From contig MU394070.1 in assembly GCA_022578605.1 (NCBI GenBank), positions 62,001 through 126,000 on the forward strand: 64,000 bases of DNA, given 5' to 3'. This document shows, in pieces, positions 1 to 12,633 of this stretch (positions are counted from its first letter, which is position 1; each line of letters opens with the position of its first letter). This stretch comes from Camillea tinctor. Taxonomy: Eukaryota; Ascomycota; Sordariomycetes; Xylariales; Xylariaceae. Below the pieces are notes generated by a model that did not search any database, was not told the origin of the DNA, and worked only from the letters and a program-made list of their open reading frames with translations. The position numbers and the translations under genes were made by a program.

Positions 1-1155
1 GCGGTTTATGTAGTGTAGGAGTTGGAGAGGTCATATGAGGTTGTGGCTGGTGTGTGGAGAGATAGATTTATCTACGTACCCATCCGCTCACTTGAGACTC
101 ACTACACACACCAAATGAGAACGTATCATTACCTATAGACACTAGGGGCTAAAGAACCATATCTTGGCACGAACGGTGTGGCTGCTCCTATCTCCTATAA
201 GTCGTGATCTGAGGCAAAGTCTTGGCATATCACATGTTAAACATTATTTCCCCTGATGATGAGCTCGTGGCTGTGGCAATGCTGAGACCAATGTTGAAAA
301 GTCAGGGCTGGTCCCCAAGAATTGCTATGGCGATGTATACATAGTTGTTTCCGATCTCTACTGTAATCTGTTTGAGTTAATCAAATGTGATGCACGGCTC
401 GGTAGTGGGTGAGAATGACGTGCAGATTATAGGTGAAAAAATCGATTTGCGCTTCGCGAGTAGCATTGGCTAAAGGGGTCTTCTCCAGGGTCTTTTGACC
501 TTGGCGTTGTCTATCGTCAGCGTTCATCTCGGCCTCCAGCATGCTGGGATGCAGGTTGTTGAGCAACCTGGCGTGATGATGTGCTTAGAAATACAGAAAC
601 AGGGTCTTCCTCGATGTTCCTGTAACCAAATGCGGTAAAACAATAAGGGTTCTGTTGAAGATGATGAATGGTGATCATCTAGTCTAACAACTTAGACTAA
701 GCATTTTAGTTTGCTAGTGTATAAGATAAGATATTGGTGGTGATGATGATGTTACAGTCGATATCTCATCGGTGGTGATGAGGGACAGAGTAAAAAGTAA
801 GGGGATATGGGACCGTGCAGAAAGCCAGAGGGCGGCACAGAGCGGTAGGAGATTTACTCAGCCTACGCAAACCCGCCAATCAGTGAAGCTATCCCGATGC
901 TTCTTCTCTCGCGAGAAAGAGATTCGACATGGCCCATAGTTGATAGAAGGTCGGGTCTAGTTCTCTCTAACTTGGCGTAGTGTTTAGGTTAGATGTCGCT
1001 TTGTCTCAGCTCTGATGATGACAATAACGATGCGCGAAGTTGGACATTCCACATGAAGCTTAGTTGATAGTGAGTTACATGACTAGTCACAATACCACAG
1101 CGGCTAACTGTCGGCCGAGTAATCCTTCGGCTCAGCTTTCGCTTCCGCCCGGATG

Positions 1156-1187
1156 TTTTCTTTCTTTCTTTCTTTCTTTTTTTCCCT
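1156..1187. repeat. (TTTC)n microsatellite / pyrimidine tract
   Basis: Consecutive TTTC units run into a T-rich tract. It is a simple repeat in intergenic DNA. Confidence 0.8.
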
Positions 1188-1648
1188 TTCTTTTCATACT
1201 CTGGGTCTGGGGAAGCCCCATAACGGAGTGGCGTCTGGGAAAAAGCCTTTGGGACGCTGATGCACTATAATCTGACTAAGTCGCTTCAGGCTCATCTCCT
1301 TATCTCTCACTCTCTCACGACTAGTTAGTGTTAGTTGTTGCGGCAGGCAAGGTCGAAATTATTATTGCTAGTTTATTACGGCAGGCGTGTCGATCATATC
1401 CGTGCCTTAAGTCTGAAGCGAAGACCCTGGCCGTGAACATGTTGAGTTGTCTCTATGGCTTGTCATTGTTAAATGCCAATATCGGAGTCCCGAGTAGATA
1501 GTCGCGAGAAACTGCCTGTTAGACTACGGAGGATTGAAATCTGTGGGTGTAGAAGTGGATGGTTGTATAGTAATATGTTTCATGATATGTGACAGGCTAA
1601 GTACGCGACTTGCTCTTCAGACTCGAGTCGCATCGAAGCGACGCCAAC

Positions 1649-1686
1649 CGCACGCACACGCACACATACACGCACACGCACACATA
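1649..1686. repeat. (CACACG/CACACA)n microsatellite
   Basis: Alternating CACACG and CACATA units form an imperfect CA-type simple repeat in intergenic DNA. Confidence 0.75.
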
Positions 1687-4600
1687 ACAGCGGCGAGGGA
1701 GGGGCGCACCTTATGCTACCCGTTTTGGATATCCGCAAATTCACGAACGGCGCTCGCTACGGTGCAGTTAGGTGAACTTTAAGTCGTTTCTGCCATCCGT
1801 ACTTACTCAGGCCGAGATGATCATTTCATCATACATAGTTGGGTCAGGATTGTAGTACAATAACATGTGGAGGATCGATGAGAGATTACCGCCAAGGCGC
1901 GAAAACACGATCCATCATCGTCTAAGAGCCCTCTCTCTAGCTATTTTCGATTTCTCATGCCGCACCAGGGCCCGGCAAGGGTATGCAGGCAGGTAGGGCA
2001 GCGCCGTGCTCTCGACAAAAAATCAGGTGACAAAAAGTGACTGGTCAGTTTCATCGTCGAGACCCAAGAAGGTAGAATACATACGTAGAATACAATGTAA
2101 AACTGCGTTGACATGCAAGGACGAGTCAAGGACGGTGCCAAGTCTGCCTTGAGAACAACCTAAGAGACTTGTACACTAAGTAAGTATATTGTAGACTGTA
2201 GACGTAGTTGGCGAGTACCTAACAACCTAACAACATGCTGCATAGTATCATGGTAGAGGTGAGGGCCTGGGAGATCTACCTAGGTATGTAACACCTACTA
2301 GCTACTTACCCAACTACTATATCCCTTAGGGAGACGGCACTATGGTCTTGTAAACGGAGTTGCGGAGATACTTCGTTTCTTACTCATACCCGGCATCATA
2401 TCTACGGAGTAGTTTACTATAGAGTTCTATCTCAACATCTAGACCCTAATCTATTCTAATGATGATAACTACGGGGTTATCTCTTGAGTCGCTATTTGCT
2501 ATGATATAGGAAAATACTAAGTATAAAGTTCAAGGTCATGGTCATGGCGGTTGACGATGAAACTTTCTTAGGTTACTATTTTACGGCTGGGCACTAGTAG
2601 CACACATGGCGAGGGCGTCGATCAATCTTTTTAGAAACTACCAAAGGGGGGGTAAACCCAATCACAGTTTATAGTCAAGTTTTCTTTTTGCTTTTTTTTC
2701 TTTCTTGCCTTTCCCCCTTTCCTCCAATCATCGCATGCTTTATAATGGAAACTGAATATAGTCGAGACACATGTGAAAAAAAAAAGCCGACGGCATGGAA
2801 ATATTGAATAGCGATGGCTTGATCGAGGATTGGCAATGGGATTCAAGAAATGGAGAAATGTCTGTGCGACATGACATGGCGATTGTCGCTTGTAACGGGT
2901 AATAATGCTGCTTGCGATATGTATGTCCCAGGATTTTTATTCGTAACCCTTGAATAGCATCGTGATCGTCCACTAATTCGTAACCTATATGTAACCTCCC
3001 TGAGCTAAACAAACGTGCTTGTAAGGGCAACGCTCCAAGAACCGCTCTACGATGATGAACTTATCGTAACTTGGGTATATACATACTACATACATACATA
3101 CATACGTACATGTACGACTTGTGTGTGTTAGCAGGAAAACCCTGCATCAGTACGTATGCCCTTAGCATACAGGTACATGATCCTCCACCTATTCATAGAT
3201 CTCGAGGTCTCAAAAGACCGACAAACATCGAACCCCCGAGCGAGCTGGAAGAAGGACCGTTTTACATGCGGTGCAACGGCATTTTTGGCATGTAGGTTGA
3301 TCCATTTTGGTTGCGATGCTGCAAATCAACAACATAGCGTAGCAGAGCACAAAGAGCTCTCTTAATTAATCCCCGCATTGGAGGGGGGAATTGGGGATTG
3401 GAGATCGGTGATCTTACTTTATTGACTGTTATATTTCAGGACTAGATAATTGTAAATAATACTAATCACATTGTGTAAGAGGAGACAGAGAATCCTGGGT
3501 TTGATTGAAAACCCCGAGGGAATCGAACCTGATGCAGTCATCATCCGGGGTCGGCAGAATGCGGAGAGAAGGAGGGGGAAACTAATGTAGTGAACCTGCA
3601 GGTGATCTAGAACGGTTCTAGTCTCGAGAAATAGTTTCAATGAAGGACCTCACCAGTGTGGAGTAGGTTAGAGGAGAGAAGACGGAGAGAGAAAAAAAAA
3701 GATTTCATCAAGCTACTACCAGAAGTGACCCTTTCTCTCTCCCCCCTTTTCCCCTGAATAGAGGCACATAATAATACCAAAAAGTTAAATCTTGCGGATT
3801 TGAGTTTCCCATCACCTACCGTCTACGGAACCTTTCCGATCCGAATAACTTGTTTATCCCCTGGTCTGTTCCTAGCCATAGGCTGCGCTTGTTCGCAAAA
3901 ATCACGGCGGTACTTTCAAGCACATTGCTACGTTCCGAGCCGATCGCCTCCGCTTTTGGGGTGGCTCCGGACCTTGCAATCGAGGCGGGACCTATAGATA
4001 GATGACGTCCTGGCCTGAATATTGATGACGCTGGGTTGTGATTGGCATCGTAACTGTTATTTCTATGTCAAGACGTTACGTTTTAAGCAGTCTAGACTTC
4101 AGTCGGTTCGGGGTTTTCCTCGCTACGATGCATTCTATATTGAATACAATGAAATGGCACTGTTGTAGCGAGGTCAAGTAAAGTAGCATAATCACCGTCG
4201 CTATAAGAGGTCCGGCTTAACGACAATTATGTGGCATAAGAAGCCCGGGGTAGTTACACGGCGTACCGGTTGACATGTCAAGTAATTCCCATGCAATAGC
4301 TATCTATTCTATTCTAACCGCCTGGGTTAAGGCCATGGACCACTTACCTAGCTAACCCAGGCTACTATGTTTAGAGCTGACTATAGTCATCTTGGCTTTC
4401 AATTTAGCTAATACGAATCGGGACATCGAACGATGCATCGTACAGTACGTAACAGCATGCCGTTGTTTGGGTCGTTTTACCCAGTCACTGCTCTTACTTA
4501 CATCAACTATACATTACGTTCACTGAGCAGCATCTCGATGGAGGATCATAGATCTCGACGAAACCCTTAAAGGTTCAAAGCATATGCCGACGGAATCCAT

Positions 4601-7600
4601 CATCACTTGGCCCGAGGAGTAGTATCTCAGGGTCTGCATATATGAGAAGTCCCCTACAACGAAGCAGTAGACCCCGCAGGTGATGTTAGGGAGAAATGTG
4701 TATTGTGCCCAATTACGCTATTTTCCTTTGTATCTCCTCCACATGCTCTCCACATCCCGCGGTCGTCGTTTTTGGACAACACGGCAGATCCAAGCACCGA
4801 AACCTACCGGGTTGAAGTTGAAGGAGTGTTTAGTGTAGGTAGTAGACATTTTCATCTTTGTCATCTATGGCCCCATAACACAAAAAAAAAGGAGTCTAGT
4901 TAGTCGACACAACAACCCATTTACACTACCACTACTTGGGGAGGGGAGAATATCCCGCGCAAGACTTTCAATGTCTTGTTGTCGATCTTGGTCAACGAAA
5001 CAGGCTTACCACTCTGAGTTATCCTTACAGTAGCTACCCTAACGCGTTCCCCTATCGAGAATCAGCCGCCAACCAATTCGGCTAGGTATTAGGGCTGTCG
5101 ATCGAAACCATGGATCGTACTGTATCACGTCCACTCTTTTCGCTCCCAGAAGACGGTTCAGCTATATTACTCGTACTCGTCAGACCAATATAACAGCCCA
5201 TTATACATGCCAGGTTATGTAATCAACCTTCTTTGTGCGTGCGCCCCAAGAGACCCGGAAACCACACAAGATGTAGGTTAGATGGGGCACCGGCTACGAT
5301 GAGGGGGACTATATTCCCCGAGATAAGAGGTATATTCTGCGACGAAACTACCAATCTAGTGTAGAACCAAACGCCCCCTTATTGAAATTGACTCTGTATT
5401 GCGAGCCTCTCCTCTCCGTTCGATCCGATAAAGTTGCGAGCGGCACCAATACAGGATCTATGCCTATAGCGTAGGGTCTATGTATATGGAGTTATCTAGT
5501 GTACGCAGATACATTGATACCACTACATGGGGACCCAGCATTTGTGCAGGAACTAAAAAGAGATAACTAGGTACATGATGTGCAGACCTAGAGACCGAGG
5601 GAGCCGTACGAGAGGGAAAGGAAAACAACGTTGCTCGCTTCACAGCCGGGACGGTTCGCTTTCCTAGGTTAGGAAAAGTTTCTGCTCGGCTCGGTTCGAG
5701 GCAGGAAGGGTATGTAAGGAAGAAGTTAGACAGGGAGGGAAAACAGGAACGTCTAGACTCTACAAGGCTCGGTATGAGTTGTTTCGATTACGTTAGAAGA
5801 CGTGTTTGTCGCTAACTGTGCAACATGACATGTCGTGGTGAACTTAGACACCAAACTTACCATCACAGAGGGAGCAGGACGGGAACAGAGCAGACGGCGT
5901 GAAAGCATACCATAGGTATCATCCTGGCTCTTGAGCATCGCTCCGTCATACGTAAGGTTCGGTAGATACAGGTAAGTAGGTAGACGGACTGGATTAGACC
6001 GTTGACAGACCCTGCTGGGCTACTGCTAGCTACCTGATCTTTGCCACCACCTTGGGTATCGTGATGGAACGGGTGAGGGAGAGAGTTTGAGCGGTGCATT
6101 AGTATGTATGTAGAATGAGGTATGTTGAGATCGTGTCGATCTGGGATTACTTAGACAATCACTCAAACACGTTAACACCCACCCGGGATTTTTGGAAAAA
6201 ATTGCTTGTGATAGTCGTAGTCTTTTTTGTTTCTATGTTCTTCTTCTTTTTCTTCTCCTTTCTCCTTTTTTCTTTTCTGTTATTTCACAGCATTAGATGG
6301 TGAAGATGGGCCTTGAAAGTATCCACTGGCCAAGACCACATAAGTATGAATGAATTGTACTATTCCCAAATGTTTTTCTCTATCTTATCTACAATACACT
6401 TAGACTTACAGTTGTACATAGGTATACTAAGAGATAAAGATAAAGAAAAAAAAGCGCCAAACTACCTAGCTATGTGTGTGTATATGTATATACAGTATGT
6501 ACCTCTTCCCTACAAGTTATACCCTGCTACATGGCCAGACTTTACTCGGCTTGCATAGCTGCATCATGACATACCATAGAAGGTAGCACCAGCAACAAGA
6601 GTTCGCCAGTATCAGTATTTTCTGGAGATGTGCCAAGACCTCTAAGCCCCAGCCAATAATAATCCCGGCAACACACAGACCTCCGGAGAGATAAGCTGGG
6701 AGGGAAAGGGTCCTTGTTCCCTGTTCCCCTGGGAGTTTTGGTGCCCGCTCCGTGCGTATTTTATTGTTACATACATGCTTTGCTTCATCCTATGCGAATT
6801 CTTTTCTTCCTTTCTTTCCTTTTTTTTCTTCTCTTATTTTTTTTTTGGTCTTTTCTTTCTCGCTCCTATTCTCTCTCTCACTCTTTATGTAAATGTACCT
6901 AGGTAGTATATGTACCACATCGCGCTCTATGGTTTACAGTGTAGTGCATGTACTTCTATCCACCCATGTAAGTATATGTACCTAGTAGTGTATAATGCAC
7001 GATACGCACCACATTGCATACCCTCCATCCAATTCTATTCCATAGATTAAGTAGGGAGGAATACCACCACTACCACCTACTCAACCATTCGACACCACGA
7101 TACATAACTCACTAACGACGTCAACTCGAATTTTTCCCTGTCCAATGAGACGTCTCATATTCTTATCCCGAGAAAAGGTTGAGCCGTGGCGATATCAGCT
7201 CTAATCTCCCTCTTCCTCTGTCTCACACTCGCTCCTATTTCTACTATATTGTCGGACCCCGTGTCGAGAGATACGATACCGACCCAAGGCTCAACAGTAG
7301 AACATCATCTCCTTCATTAAAGCATTTGTGCCTGAATGTGCCCACAATGCCGTCATGAGCCGGAGGTCAACCGGCTAGCACCATCTCATATTGCGGGGCA
7401 TTTATTCCGTAGACTCGACGTAAAATAACAGCTAGAACAAAAAAGTAAAAATAACGGACGATATTTGTATTGTACACACACACTATCAATACTACTACGT
7501 AGCACCTATGAGTAATGTAGGTTGGCAAGGCATGTAAAAGCTTGGCTGTCGTCAAAGAAGAAGAGAAAAAAAGGAATAAAGAAATAAAGAAAAAAAAAAG

Positions 7601-8050
7601 TGTTATCTGATCGTCGTTGGTAAGTAGGGATTGGCAGACGTTGGCATATTCCGAGCCTCAATTAACAAAAACTTGCTGTTCAGATATATTATTTTATGCC
7701 GTGAGGCTAAAGTGGCTAGGTTCGTCTGTTGGACAGTGCATATGTTTAAGGTATCGCGAAGCTTTTTGATTTATTAATTTTTTTCTCTGTTTCTTTTTCT
7801 TTTTTCTTTTTTTTCTTTAGTCATTCCTCTTTCTTCACATGGCGAAAGTCGGAATTATGAATAAGTCGTTGCTTAGTGGGGTAGGAGTTGTTGTAATTCG
7901 CACTGTATGTGCTTGGCAAGGGACACTGTTCGCTTTCTTCTCTCTTTCTCACCGGACACACCACCATTAATCCGGCCCCCCCTGTCGTCCGCTCAGGATG
8001 GCTCTCATTGGCCCTGGTAGGTACGAAACAGGCTTGGGCTCGGCTGGGCG

Positions 8051-8078
8051 CACTGGGTCACACTGGGTCACACTGGGC
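8051..8078. repeat. 10-bp tandem repeat, about 2.8 copies
   Basis: The unit CACTGGGTCA occurs twice exactly and a third time partially (CACTGGGC). It lies upstream of the kinase gene and has no known function. Confidence 0.8.
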
Positions 8079-8180
8079 AGAGACAGATACTGTAGATCAA
8101 GTACCTAAGTACCTTGTATACTACTAATGTAGACCATCACTGCCTTTATCGGGGGTACGTACCTGGGCTGACCCACCAGC

Positions 8181-8208
8181 CCACCATCATCCATCCACCA
8201 TCATCCAT
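8181..8208. repeat. 14-bp tandem repeat, two copies
   Basis: Two exact copies of CCACCATCATCCAT sit in the distal promoter region of the kinase gene. Confidence 0.8.
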
Positions 8209-8567
8209 CCACACGCCAGAATCAGGCCAAACCTTCCAACAACTTTACCCACCTTCTGCTTCTTCTTCACCCAGTCCCAGCCCATCTTTTCCAGTTCAAA
8301 TCCTCATTTCTACCAATTCTACTCTACAACTCCTGCACCAACACGTCCACTGGACTGCAGACGTTTCATAATTTTAGCTTTTGGCCATTTATCTCGTTAC
8401 GTTATCTCTTCTTTCTTATTTTCCTTTTGTATTCCTATCTGATCTGCTCCTTTTTGGTTTCCCTGTCCGTCATCATCCTCGCTGAGGTCACTTTTTCAAA
8501 AAGAAAACTATTCCCCATTCTTATTATTCCATATCATATTTCTAAGGTTTTTCTCATTCTCCCGGCA

Positions 8568-8591
8568 ATGGCTATGGCTTCTCGACTTTGA
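8568..8591 (+). promoter_or_regulatory. Upstream ORF 1 of the kinase gene (7 codons plus stop)
   Basis: A short ATG-initiated frame (MAMASRL, then TGA) lies about 185 nt before the proposed kinase start, after the CT-rich promoter tract. If the transcript begins upstream of it, scanning ribosomes meet it first. Its presence in the mRNA is inferred. Confidence 0.4.
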
Positions 8592-8656
8592 TCCCCCTTA
8601 TTATCTCCAATACTCCCGCCACCACCCCTCTTTGGTCCACGACGGACTACTACGAG

Positions 8657-8860
8657 ATGCTTCGAATCCCCCCGAGAATGACGACGACCCTCTTCACAGA
8701 GTCACCATTATCATCTTCAACATCAATCTTCGCATTCACATCCACATCCACATCGCCACCGGCATTCCGCCACCATGAATTTCCAACCACACCACCACCA
8801 CCCGCCTCTCACCATCGACCACAATACCTATCTTCCTCCGATTCCGTCCCGAACCGCTAG
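8657..8860 (+). promoter_or_regulatory. Upstream ORF 2 overlapping the kinase start
   Basis: An ATG at 8657 opens a 67-codon frame, Ser/Thr/Pro/His-rich, that ends at TAG 8858-8860. That is past the kinase ATG at 8775 and in a different frame. An overlapping uORF of this form would normally lower initiation at the main start, although the main ATG sits in a near-perfect Kozak context (GCCACCATGA), which favours leaky scanning to it. The sequence arrangement is seen; regulation is inferred. Confidence 0.4.
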
Positions 8861-11800
8861 CAGCACCCCGATATCTTCTCCGGGGCTCTTCAGTCCTATG
8901 AACCCCCGCCCGAGTATCTCGCCCGTACACCCCTCCTCCGATGCTTCTACGCCTGCTGCCATCGCTACCAGCCCCTATCTACATCCACTACAGACTCGTA
9001 GGGTCCGAGAGTATGTGTTGTCGCAATGATCCCACCCTTTACCTTGGCTGCCAATATCACTCCGTACCCGCCAATGTTCTGGCCGGGCCCAGCCCTCAAT
9101 TGTTTCTATCTTCCCCTTTCGCCGATTTCGCTCAGTGAGGACCCTCTATGTTACTAACCAGCTTTCGTTGCAGAACGCACAAGGCACTTGTTGATCTCGA
9201 CTCGATGACTGGGCGCAAACTCATCAATCAATATGAGGTAATTGAAGAACTGGGCCGTGGCGTCCATGGCAAGGTCAAGTTAGCGCGAAACCTCGAGACG
9301 GGCGAGAGTGTGGCCATTAAGATTATTCCCCGGTATTCGAAGAAGCGTCGGTTAGGGAAAGTTACTGCATCGCCCCAGGACAAGACGAAAAGGGAAATTG
9401 CCATTCTGAAGAAGATCCGCCACCCCAACGTGGTCGCCTTGCTCGAAATTATCGATGATCCCGAACTTAAGAAGATCTACATGGTTCTCGAGCATGTGGA
9501 ACTCGGCGAGGTGGTCTGGAGGAAGAAGGGACTGCCCAATATCTGTAACATCGAAAGGAGGCGGATCGAGAAGGAGATGCGCGGTGAGCTAGGCTCCGAC
9601 GACGAAGAACGCTACGTCCAGCTTTTAGAAAAACGCCAGGCTATCAACGACCTGAAGAGGGCAAAGATGAAGCAGTCCCAACGAGGCCCCGAAGACTACT
9701 GGAGTATTGAGTATGGTGCTGCCAATGAAGATGGCCTTGATTTCTCGGCCTCTTCTCTGGGCAGAGATCCTGAGGAGGCATCATTTTATACATCATCCAT
9801 GCTGCCTTCGTCTTCCCAGCCTCCCTCAAGGACACCATCAATCTCGCATTCCCATGGCGGCCGATCCGCTATGTCGGGATCCCGAGCCAGCACCCCCCTC
9901 CAGTCGGAATTCGATATTTCATCCGTCGATGTCGACGCAGAGAGTGATATTGAGACACCCGGGCCTTTGCACTCGCACCCTGGCTCTACTACTGGTTTGG
10001 ACGGTACGATGTACGGGGCCTATACAGAAGATCCCATGTTACGTGGGAGGTCTCCAAGCATGGCTGATTCGATTATATCTCACATGTCGTCCATTGATTG
10101 CAACACACAGGCGCATGATCCTTTTGCGGACGACTTTTCTTACGTGCCCTGCTTCACAATTGAGAATGCGCGGGCTACATTCCGGGATACTGTCCTGGGA
10201 CTAGAATATTTGCATTACGAAGGTGTTGTTCACCGCGACATCAAACCTGCTAATTTACTATGGACGAAAGACCACCGCGTAAAGATCTCCGACTTTGGTG
10301 TTTCTTATTTCGGCCGGCCTATCCGAGACGGCGAACTTGACGAGCTTGTATCGGAATCCGAGGCTCGTGATTTCGACGATGATCTCGAACTAGCTAAGAC
10401 CGTTGGCACACCGGCCTTCTTTGCGCCCGAACTTTGCTACACCATGGATGAAGAACAACCAAAGATCTCAGAGCAAATCGATGTATGGTCTCTAGGTGTG
10501 ACGCTTTATTGTTTAATTTTCGCCCGCATACCGTTCATGGCAGAAGACGAATTCCAAATGTTTAAGAAGATCGCTACGGAGGAGGTATACATACCACGTC
10601 GTCGGCTCCGCCCAGTTGATCCCCAAGTTTCCCCCTCATCTACTTCCCTTTACAAACGCGTTAGTAGCGAACCTTATCGCGATGATAATACCCTGGCGTA
10701 TGAAGAGATCGATGACTTGCTATACGATTTGTTGCATAAAATGCTCACCAAGAATCCCGAGAAACGAATCAGGCTAAGGGAAGTCAAGCGTCATCCTTGG
10801 GTCGTGCATGGCATCCCGAACCTTATTGCTTGGATCGACGAAACGGACCCCTCGCGTCAAACTGCCGGTCGTAAGATCGAAGTGGACGAGAGAGAGATCA
10901 CTCGTGCCGTGGTTCCGCTCACGTTCTTAGAAAGGGCGCGTTCGGCTGTGAAAAAAGCGGTAGGAAAGGTAATGCATCCTAGGACAGAGAAGCCCGACAC
11001 TTACACGAGAAGACGGGCTACTAGCAGCGCGGCTAGCTCAACTGGGGATGCCCCTTTGAGTGTAGCTGCTTCTACACTCCTCCTTAGAGAGGCTCGGCGG
11101 AAAAGTATACGGAGCGATGATTATTTTGCCACTCTCAGGGAGGGCGATCATCCACTTTCGCAAAGCATCAGTGCTACACCACAAGAATCGCCAACGGAAG
11201 AGCTGGGTTCTCGCCAACATGATCCGTCCTCAATGAGCGGGAATATCCGAGGCCATCACAGCGGTTCTAGCAGCGATTTCAATGCACTGCCAGGTTTGGG
11301 GGCACTGCCGTCGTCAACCTCTCTTTCATCCGGTAAGGGTCCTATCAACCAACGTCATGAACGTGCCAAATCATCCACCAATGCGTTCCTCACTCTAACA
11401 CCTGGGAGGGAAACCCGCACCGTACCGACTACTCCCGCAGGTGAAGGCCCAGCTAAGGATGATCCGATTGCCGCGTTAAGAAAGGCCCGTGATATGGGAT
11501 GCCTGGACGACTCCTCTCGATCCCGATCAGTTGATCGGGGTCTATTCGCAAGCCAGGATAAACGAGCCGAAGCAAAGGTCTCCCTAAGCACAGCTGTTGC
11601 TCCGGGTAGTGTTGAGCTGCCTAAGCGTCCGCTCTCTGTTAACCCCCCAGAACCTGGTCTAGTTATTAGGGATGGATCAACCTTACCTTCTCCTATGCTG
11701 TTTTCACCCCGAGCAGTCCGCACTTACCAACACGGGCAGCCTAATTCAGATTCTAGCATCTACGAAAGACATTGTGCAGCAGTGAATCTCGACCAGCGGC

Positions 11801-12633
11801 CCGTCACTGCCCATCGCATCCCCCATATGGAAGGCAAGACTTCACCGCCAAGATTTTACAATCCATCTACACCGGAGTCACTCATTCGGGAGCATGAGCA
11901 GTTAGTCCAGCGTCAGCACCGTGAAGCTGAAGATCAACCAAGACGTGAAGAATTCGTCTCGTACTATAGAGAGCCTATTTCCACTTCTCCCTTGTGTCCC
12001 TCGTCTCCCGATGAACTCGAGAGATCCCTGCCTCCATCCAGGGCAGATACGGCGGGCACCTCTCTAACCTCTGTCTCGGCATGCATAGGCATGATTATGA
12101 CACCGTTGACTAGCCCAAGCGAGGCGACAAGCCCCATCAGTATAGCTAACCTATCGAGACAAAACAATGGGTCCCAGGTCTTCCGCTCCGATCCCTCACT
12201 GCCAGCATTGCTCAGTGGCGCGAGCTCAGTTTCTGCTGATGCCGAAGGAGACTTTCTCTTAAGGCCAGGATCGATTGACCGCCGCTCCCTCATTGATACG
12301 ACTGACTCGCTAACTCCGCCAGCTCTCGCAAAGGAACCAATAAGCGGGTTTCCGCTAGCAGATGACGAGCATTATCAGGCACTTCTACTTAACCCCTCAG
12401 CTGATGAGTTGGATGCAACAACTCTCCTTTCTACAAAGCCGGTAGAAGACGAAGAAGGTGGCAGCGACAGTGACGAGGGACTCACCATGGCCAAAGCTAA
12501 GAAAAGGGGTCCTACTAAAGATCACGCCAGCTCGCCCGTTGGAAGGACAATGATGAGAACAAGACGAAGAGACACCCAAACAAGCATTGGTAGCACTGAG
12601 ACTGCCAAAAAGGTCCTTATGCAGAGTCAGTAA
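8775..12633 (+). CDS. sak1: Sak1/Ssp1-type Ser/Thr protein kinase (CaMKK/LKB1-like, SNF1-activating)
   Basis: This is probably the upstream kinase that phosphorylates the activation loop of Snf1/AMPK, as Sak1/Tos3/Elm1 do in budding yeast and Ssp1 in fission yeast. Two exons, 8775-9010 and 9174-12633, join in frame across a 163-nt GTATGT..CAG intron with an ACTAAC branch site, giving 1231 residues. The start has the context GCCACCATGA. Visible motifs are the glycine loop GRGVHG (about 106-111), VAIK lysine K128, HRD (432-434), DFG (452-454) and the activation segment TVGTPAFFAPE (from T488). A roughly 200-residue Ser-rich insert (about 197-401) separates the hinge from the C-lobe, as in fungal members of this family. 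Residues beyond about 625 form a long Ser/Pro-rich tail. The junction residues before the glycine loop (ETHKALVDLD, GRKLINQYE) match the family N-terminus and support the exon 1 model. The family assignment is firm; which paralogue it is remains inferred. Confidence 0.9.

Larger units (their letters stand above)
1..8567. other. Gene-poor intergenic region, left edge
   Basis: No coding gene can be supported here. Open frames are short (under 100 codons), start at poor contexts, are interrupted in all frames and show no recognisable domain or splice-linked continuation. The stretch holds microsatellites, T/C-rich tracts (about 6220-6290, 6790-6890 and 7770-7830), scattered TAGGTA/TACCTA motifs and a TACGGAGTA motif at 2403-2411. 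The final few hundred bases (about 8380-8570) are pyrimidine-rich and are probably the promoter and leader of the downstream kinase gene. No transposase, reverse transcriptase or long terminal repeat was recognised, although decayed elements cannot be excluded by eye. Confidence 0.6.

Noticed and set aside
3480..3560. Possible tRNA on the minus strand (B-box-like GGTTCGATTCC)
   Set aside because: The T-stem does not pair properly, the apparent acceptor pairing spans only about 46 nt, and no A box is present at the right distance.
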